A stretch of DNA of 64,000 nt from CAYNKA01 sp964397655 (lineage in GTDB: Bacteria; Spirochaetota; Spirochaetia; DTKZ01): contig CAYNKA010000003.1 in NCBI GenBank assembly GCA_964397655.1, positions 186,001-250,000 of the forward strand, written 5' to 3'. The notes under the pieces were generated by a model. It made no database searches, had not been told where the DNA came from, and saw nothing but the letters and a program-made list of their open reading frames with translations. Positions 15,878 to 23,127 of the stretch are shown in pieces. Both the position numbers and the translations under genes were made by a program. Positions within the stretch are counted from its first letter, which is position 1; every line of letters begins with the position of its first letter.

Positions 15878-17953
15878 GTGTCGATACCATCGCTGTTCAA
15901 GAAACGCTATACCGAAAAGAAGCTGAACAAATCCGTGCTCGGCCGCGTCCATCTCCCGAAGGACAAGGAATTCCTCGCAGGGCTTTTCAAGCAGGGAGAG
16001 GACGGCCTCTGGGCCGCGGACCTTCCGGCCGAAATCCCGAAGGAAACGGAAAAGCGGCTCGCCTCCCTGGCCAAGGACATCAAGGCGAATTCGGGCTTCA
16101 TCAGCCTTCCCAAGGCGGCCGTCCTCCTCGTCGTCGTGGCAGGCATCTCGGGCGGATACTACCTCTTCCGCAACGTCCTCGCGGCCCGCGCCATCGAGGC
16201 CGGTCTCGAAGCCGTATTCCGCGCCCGTGCCTCGGTCGAGGGGGTCGACTTCGACGTCTTCGGCGCGAAGATCTCGTGGAAGGCACTCGAGGTCGCGGAC
16301 CGCGACAAGCCCATGAAGAACCTCTTCGTACTCGGCGAGACCGAGGCGGACCTCGACATGGGAGCGCTGCTCAAGGGGAAAGTCGTCATCGAGACGCTCG
16401 CGGCGAAGGGCATCGCCTGGAACACGGACCGCAAGACGTCGGGGGCCCTTCCCGGAGCCGCGGAACCGGAGAAGAAGGAAGGCGGTCCCGGCTGGGCCGG
16501 ATCCATGGCCGGCAAGGCCGTGACCGCGCTCGCCTCGATCGACCCGAAGGAAATCCTCGACAGGCAGGCCGACAAGCTCAAGACCGGAAAGACGGTGGAG
16601 AAGCTCAACGCGGACTTCAAGACGCAGAAGGCCGGTTGGGAGGCCAAGACCTCTGAAACCCGGAAGCAGATCGACGCACTCGGAACCTCGACCAAGGAAA
16701 TAACGGCCATCAAAGTCGAATTGCTCAAGACGCCGGAGGACGCGCTCAAGGCCTACGACAAGGTCGCGGGAGCCGTTCCGAAGCTCCAGGAGGCCGGGAA
16801 AACGGCGGAAGCGCTGAAGAAGGACTTCGAGGCGAGCCTCAAGGCCGTGAATCAGGGAAAGAGCGAGCTCGACAAGGCCCTGGCCGAGGACTACGCCTAT
16901 GTGGAGTCGCTGGTGAAGCTCGGCTCGGGCGATACGGCATCCCTCGCCAAGGAGCTCTTCGCGGGGTACGCGGCCGACAAGCTGGGAGCCTGGTACGGCT
17001 ATGGACTTCGAGCTGCGGAAGCGGCGAAGAACCTTTCCGCCGCCCGCGGGAAAGGCGAGGGCGAGGCCGACCGTCCCGCCCGCGGAAAAGGACGCACCAT
17101 CCGTTTCGCGACGGACGAGATCCCGCGGTTTCTGCTCGAGAAGGCCTCCTTCACGGGCGGCGGGGCGGGCGGCCCTTCCGTCGAAGGCGAGCTCGCGAAC
17201 CTTTCGAGCGATCCCGAACTCGCCGGCGGGCCCGTGAGGCTGCGTTTCGCCTACGTCGACGGCGGCGCGAAGACGGTCGTCGAGGGAGTCCTGGACCTCA
17301 GGAAGGCGGCCGCGAACCTCGTCGAGACGAAGGCGTCCGCGGAGGACCTTCCCCTCGCCCTTTCTTTCCCCGATTCGGCCCTCGGCGTTAAGTCGCTCGC
17401 GGGACCGCTTTCCGTGAAGGCCGTCATGACCGTCCCGAAGGCCGGCGGCATGAAGGGCTCCGCCGACGCCGCCATGAAGTCCCCCAGGGTGGAAAGGTCA
17501 GGGGGCGGCGGCGCGGTGTCCGACCTCGTCGTGTCCGTCCTGGCCGGAGCGCGGACCCTGGACGCGAAGATCGAATACGCCGCGGGGAAGGACGGGGGAT
17601 TCGACCTGTCGGTTTCGTCCTCGCTGGACAAGCTCGTGAAGACGAGGCTCTCGGCCTTTCTCAAGGAACAGGAGAAGAAGTACGTCGAAATGCTCAAGAA
17701 GGAGCTTTCCAAGCGGCTCGAAGGGCTCCTCGCCGAGAACGAGACCCTCCGCAAGGGCTTCGCCGCGCTGGACAGGGCGGTCGGCGGGAATTACGCGGAC
17801 GTCGCGGCATACAAAAAGGCGGCGGAGGACAAGAAGCTCGAGATCGAGAAGCGGGCCGACGCCCTCAGGAAGCAAGCCGCGGACGCCCTCCTCAAGGAGA
17901 CGCAGAAGGCGCTTCCCCAGATCCAGAAGCCGAAGCTGCCGAAATTGCCCTGA
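15878..17953 (+). CDS. TIGR03545-family AsmA-like envelope protein
   Basis: 691 residues. A cytoplasmic N-terminus of 70 residues is followed by one membrane helix (AAVLLVVVAGISGGYYLF, about 72-92), then a periplasmic part with an AsmA-like region (ASVEGVDFDVFGAKISWKALEVADRDKPMKN), long Lys/Glu/Ala-rich coiled segments (about 225-345 and 585-690) and a beta-rich middle. AsmA-like proteins are thought to bridge the periplasm and move lipids, which is an inference here. GTG start. Translation is probably coupled to the upstream TIGR03546 gene. Confidence 0.78.
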   Translation: MSIPSLFKKRYTEKKLNKSVLGRVHLPKDKEFLAGLFKQGEDGLWAADLPAEIPKETEKRLASLAKDIKANSGFISLPKAAVLLVVVAGISGGYYLFRNVLAARAIEAGLEAVFRARASVEGVDFDVFGAKISWKALEVADRDKPMKNLFVLGETEADLDMGALLKGKVVIETLAAKGIAWNTDRKTSGALPGAAEPEKKEGGPGWAGSMAGKAVTALASIDPKEILDRQADKLKTGKTVEKLNADFKTQKAGWEAKTSETRKQIDALGTSTKEITAIKVELLKTPEDALKAYDKVAGAVPKLQEAGKTAEALKKDFEASLKAVNQGKSELDKALAEDYAYVESLVKLGSGDTASLAKELFAGYAADKLGAWYGYGLRAAEAAKNLSAARGKGEGEADRPARGKGRTIRFATDEIPRFLLEKASFTGGGAGGPSVEGELANLSSDPELAGGPVRLRFAYVDGGAKTVVEGVLDLRKAAANLVETKASAEDLPLALSFPDSALGVKSLAGPLSVKAVMTVPKAGGMKGSADAAMKSPRVERSGGGGAVSDLVVSVLAGARTLDAKIEYAAGKDGGFDLSVSSSLDKLVKTRLSAFLKEQEKKYVEMLKKELSKRLEGLLAENETLRKGFAALDRAVGGNYADVAAYKKAAEDKKLEIEKRADALRKQAADALLKETQKALPQIQKPKLPKLP

Positions 17954-18038
17954 GGCCGAGGCGCCGCCGGACGCGAAGGCCGCCGTCCGAAAGACGGCGC
18001 GACTCGCGGAAACCGCGGCGTTCCCGGCGACGGCTCCG

Positions 18039-18368
18039 CTATCCGAAGAGGCCGGGGACGGCGCGCCAGATCCAGAACACCGCCATGCCGGTTACGATCA
18101 CCGCGAGGAGCTTCCCGGTGAGCTTCCCCACGATGAAGGCGGCCAGGGCTCCGGCGAGATGGGGGCTGCCCACGCCGAGGACGAGCCCCTCGCCCGCCGG
18201 CATGAGGACCGAGGGCGCGATGATCGCCGACAGGACCGCGGGAGGCACGTAGCGGAGGGCGTCGCGGAACCAGCGGGGAAACTCCGTCCTTCCCGCAACC
18301 ACGAACATCGAATAGCGGATGAGGAAGGTGATCAGGGCCATGCCCCCGATGACGAGCAGGTTCTTCAT
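18039..18368 (-). CDS. azlD: AzlD-family branched-chain amino acid exporter subunit
   Basis: 109 residues, four hydrophobic segments, with the family features GGMALITFLIRYSMFV, FPRWFRDALRYVPPAVLSAIIAPSVL and a C-terminal VIVTGMAVFWIWR. The ATG overlaps the azlC stop by 4 bp. AzlCD complexes export branched-chain amino acids or their analogues. Confidence 0.88.
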   Translation of the reverse strand: MKNLLVIGGMALITFLIRYSMFVVAGRTEFPRWFRDALRYVPPAVLSAIIAPSVLMPAGEGLVLGVGSPHLAGALAAFIVGKLTGKLLAVIVTGMAVFWIWRAVPGLFG

Positions 18369-19087
18369 GCGTTTCCTCCTCGGCCGCCCTTCGACGCCTT
18401 CACGGCAGCCTCGACCGCGAGGCCGGCCGCGATGCCGGCCGCTGCGGCCGCCACGATCCAGAGCTTGTTGGGAAGCGGAAAACAGAACAACGCCGCGAGG
18501 CCGGCGCAGGACGCCGCGGCGGCCATCGGGAGATTCCGGAGGTAGGGGACCGTCATGCCGATGAAGGTCACCGGCATGGCGAAGTCCAGGCCCCAGGACG
18601 CGGCGCCCGGTATCAGGTTGCCGAACAACGCGCCGACGAGACTGCAGACCTGCCAATTCACGTACATGAACAGGGCCGCGCCGAAATAGTAGCCGGTAAA
18701 GTCGCCGTATTCCTCCCCGGAGAGCCGCGGAGCCGCCACCGCGAAGGCCTCGTCGGTGAGCAGGAAGGCCATGCCTGCCTTGACGGCCGGGGGAAGATGC
18801 TTCGTCCTCGGGGCGACCGCCGCGGAATAGAGCATGTGGCGGAGATTCACCACGAAGGTCGTGAGCAGGACGATCTGCCACGGCGTTCCCGCGGCGAAAA
18901 GGCCGACCGCGATGAACTGGGCTGACCCCGCGAACACCACGAGGGAGAGCGCCATGGTCTCGACGAGGGAAAGTCCCGCCCGGACCGAAAGGGTCCCGAA
19001 TATGATTCCGAAGGGCACGGCGCCCACGATGAGGGGGAATATGTCCCTCGCGCCCGCGAGGAACGCGTTGTTCCGGAACGAATTCAT
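18365..19087 (-). CDS. azlC: AzlC-family branched-chain amino acid exporter subunit
   Basis: 240 residues with about seven membrane segments. AzlC blocks seen are ARDIFPLIVGAVPFGIIFGTLSVRAGLS, VFAGSAQFIAVGL, VNLRHMLYSAAVAP, FLLTDEAFAVAA and WGLDFAMPVTFIGMTVP. It is the large subunit of the exporter, first gene of a two-gene operon with azlD. Confidence 0.9.
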   Translation of the reverse strand: MNSFRNNAFLAGARDIFPLIVGAVPFGIIFGTLSVRAGLSLVETMALSLVVFAGSAQFIAVGLFAAGTPWQIVLLTTFVVNLRHMLYSAAVAPRTKHLPPAVKAGMAFLLTDEAFAVAAPRLSGEEYGDFTGYYFGAALFMYVNWQVCSLVGALFGNLIPGAASWGLDFAMPVTFIGMTVPYLRNLPMAAAASCAGLAALFCFPLPNKLWIVAAAAAGIAAGLAVEAAVKASKGGRGGNA

Positions 19088-19187
19088 ACCGCCATTATGG
19101 CGAATTTCGCCGATCGCGTCTCGCCCGGCAGGCGGGTACGCTCGGAACGAGCTTGAACCTTCCGCGCGGGGAAACTATACTTTTCTC

Positions 19188-20159
19188 ATGAAAATCATCC
19201 CCGCTCTCGGACTATCTCTCCTCCTCGCCATGACGGTGTCCGCGGTGCCCAAACAGGACGGCGTCATTTCCCAAGGCGAATACGCGCACACGGCCTCCTT
19301 CGGCGACGATAAATTCGTGCTTCACTGGAGCCTGAGCGCGAATTCCGTCTCCATGGGCATCGACGCCGAGTCTCCCGGCTGGGTGGCGATCGGATTCGAT
19401 CCCGTCACCATCATGGACAAGGCCGATATGATCTTCTGTTCGGTAGGCAAGGACGGCAGGGTGAAGACCATGGACGCCTTCAGCACCGGCGTCTTCGGTC
19501 CACATCCCGACGACGTCGCGCTCGGGGGCAAGAACGATCTGAGACGGACCGCGGGCAGGCGGTCCGGAGAAAGAATAGTCTTCGAGTTCGTCCGCCGCCT
19601 CGACACAAAGGACAAATTCGACAAACCCATCCCGGCTTCGGGCGGCCTCAAGCTCATCTGGGCGTGCGGCGAGTCCGACGACTTCGAATCGCACCACATC
19701 AAGGCGGGTTCCGAAATTCTGGATCTCTCTTCGGGCGAGCAGTCGATCGTGGAGACCTCTTCGCCCCATTTCCTCTTTTTTCACGCCGGATTCATGATCC
19801 TCGCCATCGTCTTCATGGCATGCGGCTTCGCGATCGCAAGATATCAGAAGAAAAAGAAGTGGTGGCTCTACATGCACAAGGCCCTCGGGTCCGCCGCGGT
19901 AGTCTCGGCGACGGCGGGGATAGGCTCGATCATAGTCTACGTCACCGGCACCGGCGGCGACCATTTCGGATCTCCGCACGGAGTCGCGGGGGCGGTCGTC
20001 TTCCTGCTTTCCGCGGCAACGCTGACGCTCGGAGTCGCAATGTTCAAGATCAAGGGAAACAGGCTCATCCGCCCGGTGCATCGCTGGGCCGGGAGGGCGA
20101 CGCTCCTTCTCATGTTCGCGAACGCCGCGGCGGGATTCTTCATCATGGGAGTTTTATAA
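19188..20159 (+). CDS. DOMON domain-cytochrome b561 fusion protein
   Basis: 323 residues. After a signal peptide (1-20) comes a DOMON domain (about 25-185: DDKFVLHWSLSANSVSMGIDAESPGWVAIGFDP, DFESHHIKAGSEILDLSSG) that binds haem or sugars outside. Then follows a b561-type four- or five-helix membrane domain (about 197-323) with histidines in PHFLFFHAG, YMHKALG, SPHGVAG and VHRWAGR as likely haem ligands. Such fusions move electrons across a membrane. The small b562-like gene 62 bp downstream is a natural soluble partner. Confidence 0.82.
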   Translation: MKIIPALGLSLLLAMTVSAVPKQDGVISQGEYAHTASFGDDKFVLHWSLSANSVSMGIDAESPGWVAIGFDPVTIMDKADMIFCSVGKDGRVKTMDAFSTGVFGPHPDDVALGGKNDLRRTAGRRSGERIVFEFVRRLDTKDKFDKPIPASGGLKLIWACGESDDFESHHIKAGSEILDLSSGEQSIVETSSPHFLFFHAGFMILAIVFMACGFAIARYQKKKKWWLYMHKALGSAAVVSATAGIGSIIVYVTGTGGDHFGSPHGVAGAVVFLLSAATLTLGVAMFKIKGNRLIRPVHRWAGRATLLLMFANAAAGFFIMGVL

Positions 20160-20171
20160 GTCTAACTTGAT

Positions 20172-20201
20172 TTGACGATCCTAATCTTTTTTCCGTATCT
20201 T
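20172..20201 (+). promoter_or_regulatory. Putative promoter of the b562-like gene
   Basis: TTGACG (20172-20177) and TATCTT (20196-20201) are separated by 18 bp, 20 bp before the ATG. A GGAGG ribosome site follows. It allows expression separate from the DOMON-b561 gene. Confidence 0.45.
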
Positions 20202-20221
20202 CTTCCTACCGGAGGATACGC

Positions 20222-20599
20222 ATGAAAAAGACTTTAGCGGTTGGATTGTGCGCTCTATTGCTGACGGCCGGCGCCTTCGCCGATTACGACAAGGACGTCT
20301 CGGTCAAGGTCATGAGGCAGAACGCCGCCCTTCTCGGTCAGATCACCTCTGCCTCCAACAAGGGCGATTTCGCCCAGGCCTCGGAAAAACTCAAGCTCTT
20401 GGGCGACGAGATGAAGCCCCTCCTTTCCATGACACCTCCGAAGGGCGACAAGAAGGAATGGGACAGAATCCTGAACGCGTTCATCGCGGCAACCGAGACC
20501 GGAAGGGCGGCATGCGAGAAATCGGACGGCGCAGCCCTCAAGGTCTCCCTGGACGAAATACGGCGCGTCATGCAGCAGGGACACAAAACTTTCCGCTGA
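20222..20599 (+). CDS. Cytochrome b562-like periplasmic protein
   Basis: 125 residues: signal peptide (1-20), then four predicted helices. The helical bundle resembles cytochrome c'/b562, but the C-terminal CxxCH of cytochrome c' is absent: the end reads RVMQQGHKTFR. A Met in helix 1 (VKVMRQN) and this His correspond to the Met7/His102 ligands of cytochrome b562, whose last residues are similar (HQKYR). Non-covalent b-haem binding is therefore likely (inference). It sits downstream of a b561-type membrane protein. Confidence 0.65.
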   Translation: MKKTLAVGLCALLLTAGAFADYDKDVSVKVMRQNAALLGQITSASNKGDFAQASEKLKLLGDEMKPLLSMTPPKGDKKEWDRILNAFIAATETGRAACEKSDGAALKVSLDEIRRVMQQGHKTFR

Positions 20600-20626
20600 A
20601 TAGCCGGCGACGCCGGGATAGGGGTT

Positions 20627-21694
20627 TCAGGAACCGTACCTGAAGGATGCGGCGGCGGCGTAGAGGGCGAGGACGTTCTCCACCGGCGTGTCGGCCTGGA
20701 TGTAGTGCGCCGCTGACAGGATGTACCCTCCGCCCCTGCCCAGAATCTCGGCGGTTTGCCGAACGCTCCGCCGGATGTCCTCTTCGGTGCCGAAGGGGAG
20801 CAGCTCCTGGATGTCGACGGCGCCGTGGAAGCAGAGCGAAGTGCCGAAGGTCTCCTTGATGCGCTTCAGGTCCATTCCCGCGGCCCGGGGCTGAAGCGGA
20901 TTGAGGACGTCGATCTGCAGCTTCGCGAGCCGCGCGATCATGGGCGCGATCGCTCCGCAGGAGTGGTACATGATCGTCTTTCCGAACCGTTTGATCGTCC
21001 GGTTGAGTCTCTCGTGACAGGGACGGATGAACTCGTCCCAAAGCTCGGGCGAGACGAGCAGGCCGTCCTGCCCCGCGATGTCGTCGTAGGTATAGACCAT
21101 GTCGATCTTGTCTCCGGCCTTCGCGAGGGCCTTCTCGGCGAAGTCGCAGTAATAATCGGTGACGCGTTCGATGATCCTGCGGGCCATCTCGGGTTCGAGG
21201 ATCATGTCGGCGAGATATCGCTCGTAGCCTCGAAGTCCCCAGGCGAGTTCGAAGAGCCCGCCCGTCTCGAGCTTCGTATAATAGGTCTCGTGAAGATCGC
21301 CGATCTTCTCCGAGAATCCGTCGAGGTCCCACCATTCGACCCGTTCCCACGCGAAGTCGTCCAGGTCTTTCACGGTCCGGCAATCCGCCAGGGGATAAGA
21401 GGCGAATTCCTCGTAGGATCCGTAGCGGTTCGCCACCATTCTGCGGACCGTTCCGTTGGCCAGCCGGTAGGATCCGTCGGCGAACACCGGCTGCTTCGGA
21501 CCCGCGTATGCCGGCGCGACGGACCTCACGTCGATTCCGAGCTTCGCGAGCACCGTCTCCCCGTCCGGCGCGCGGAAATGCTTTACGAGCCGGTCCCATA
21601 TTTCCGGGACGCACCAGAAGTCTAGAGGCAACCTGTCGGGCTCCTCGTGCGACAACGCCGTCAGGACTCGTTCCCTCGGCAATAGATCTCCCAT
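20627..21694 (-). CDS. Uroporphyrinogen decarboxylase-family (MtaA/CmuA-like) protein
   Basis: 355 residues in the URO-D superfamily branch of corrinoid methyltransferases. Seen are the start RERVLTALSHEEPDRLPLDFW, YTYDDIAGQDGLLVSPELWDEFIRP, MYHSCGAIAPMI with the HxC zinc-binding pair, and GGGYILSAAHYIQADTPVENVLALY. True haem-pathway HemE lacks the HSCG motif. No corrinoid protein gene is adjacent, so the substrate is open. The window has a second paralogue at 36217-37302 with the same layout. Confidence 0.8.
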   Translation of the reverse strand: MGDLLPRERVLTALSHEEPDRLPLDFWCVPEIWDRLVKHFRAPDGETVLAKLGIDVRSVAPAYAGPKQPVFADGSYRLANGTVRRMVANRYGSYEEFASYPLADCRTVKDLDDFAWERVEWWDLDGFSEKIGDLHETYYTKLETGGLFELAWGLRGYERYLADMILEPEMARRIIERVTDYYCDFAEKALAKAGDKIDMVYTYDDIAGQDGLLVSPELWDEFIRPCHERLNRTIKRFGKTIMYHSCGAIAPMIARLAKLQIDVLNPLQPRAAGMDLKRIKETFGTSLCFHGAVDIQELLPFGTEEDIRRSVRQTAEILGRGGGYILSAAHYIQADTPVENVLALYAAAASFRYGS

Positions 21695-21778
21695 GCCTTC
21701 GATTCCTCCGCGATCAGGTTACTCCGCGAGCTCCCTCTTTGTCGATCGGGAAATTATTGAATAATTATGCAAAAACCA

Positions 21779-21807
21779 TTGCGATTTACCGTGAAATAGG
21801 GTATAAC
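21779..21807 (+). promoter_or_regulatory. Putative gdhA promoter
   Basis: TTGCGA (21779-21784) and TATAAC (21802-21807) with a 17-bp spacer lie in an A+T-rich stretch 72 bp before the gdhA ATG. A GGAGG ribosome site sits 9 bp before the start codon. Confidence 0.6.
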
Positions 21808-21879
21808 TATAACAATTCTTGGAAAAATTTACTATTTCTAATCAGCGGCTCTATCGTAGCCCTCTGGAGGTAACTCGAA

Positions 21880-23127
21880 ATGGAAGAACTGAATCCCTTT
21901 GCAATCGCACAGAAGCAGCTCGCGGAGGCCGCGAAGGTCATGGGTCTCGATAAGACTGCCCACGAATTCCTGCGATGGCCGCAAAAGGAACTCCACATCC
22001 GGATTCCCGTGAGGATGGACAACGGTTCGATCCGCGTCTTCGAAGGCTTTCGCGTCCAGTACAACCACGCCCGCGGACCGACGAAGGGAGGCATCCGCTT
22101 CCATGCCGACGAGACCTTCGACACCGTCAGAGCCCTCTCCGCCTGGATGACGTGGAAATGCGCCGTCGTCGACATTCCCCTCGGGGGAGGCAAAGGAGGC
22201 GTGGTCTGCAATCCCAAGGAGCTCTCCCCCGCGGAACTCGAACGCCTGAGCCGCGGTTACGTCCGCGCCCTGGACAGGTACATCGGCCCTGAAACCGACG
22301 TTCCAGCACCCGACGTGTATACGACTCCTCAGATCATGGCCTGGATGATGGACGAGTACGAAAACATCGTCGGCCATCACGCCCCCGGAGTCATAACCGG
22401 AAAGCCCATCGCGGTCGGAGGCTCGGCGGGCAGGTCGGATTCCACCGCGCGGGGGGGCGTGTACTGCATCCGCGAGGCCGCAAAGATCATCGGCATGGAC
22501 CTCACCAAGGCGACCGTCGCCATCCAAGGCTACGGCAACGCCGGGCAGAACGCCCACCGTCTCTTCGCGTCGCTCTACGGCACGAAGATCGTCGCGGCAT
22601 CGGACTCGAAGGGCGGCGTCTACTCCCAGAACGGGCTCGATTACGAAGCCCTCGCCGCCCACAAGGCGAAGACCGGAAGCGTCACCGGCTTTCCCGGTGC
22701 GAAGGCGGTTTCGAACGAGGAGATCCTCGAGATACAAGCCGACATCCTCATCCCCGCGGCGCTGGAAGAGGTCATACACCAGAGCAACGCGGGCAACGTC
22801 AAGGCGAAAATCGTCGCCGAACTCGCCAACGGCCCCACCACCCCGGAAGGCGACGACGTCCTGTACAAGAAAGGCGTCTACGTGATTCCGGACTTCCTCT
22901 GCAACGCCGGAGGGGTCACGGTTTCCTACTTCGAACAGGTGCAGAACGCCTACGGTTACTACTGGGAAGAAAAGACGGTGAATGAGCGGCTCGACGGAAA
23001 GATGACCGCGGCCTTCCACGCGGTTCACGACGCTTCGCAGAAATACAAGGTGAAGCAGCGGGTGGCGGCCTATATCGTGGCCGTGGGCAGGGTGGCGGAA
23101 GCCTGCCGTCTGCGCGGTTGGATCTAA
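21880..23127 (+). CDS. gdhA: Glutamate dehydrogenase (Glu/Leu/Phe/Val dehydrogenase family)
   Basis: 415 residues, the short hexameric type. The N-terminal domain holds the glutamate site (RVQYNHARGPTKGGIRFH and MTWKCAVVDIPLGGGKGGV, with the catalytic Lys in the second block). The Rossmann domain starts near residue 205 with ATVAIQGYGNAGQNAHRL. ELANGPTTPEGDDVL and the NAGGVTVSYFEQVQN block complete the family pattern. It interconverts glutamate with 2-oxoglutarate plus ammonia. Its stop directly abuts the ATG of the next gene, so the two are co-translated. Confidence 0.95.
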   Translation: MEELNPFAIAQKQLAEAAKVMGLDKTAHEFLRWPQKELHIRIPVRMDNGSIRVFEGFRVQYNHARGPTKGGIRFHADETFDTVRALSAWMTWKCAVVDIPLGGGKGGVVCNPKELSPAELERLSRGYVRALDRYIGPETDVPAPDVYTTPQIMAWMMDEYENIVGHHAPGVITGKPIAVGGSAGRSDSTARGGVYCIREAAKIIGMDLTKATVAIQGYGNAGQNAHRLFASLYGTKIVAASDSKGGVYSQNGLDYEALAAHKAKTGSVTGFPGAKAVSNEEILEIQADILIPAALEEVIHQSNAGNVKAKIVAELANGPTTPEGDDVLYKKGVYVIPDFLCNAGGVTVSYFEQVQNAYGYYWEEKTVNERLDGKMTAAFHAVHDASQKYKVKQRVAAYIVAVGRVAEACRLRGWI

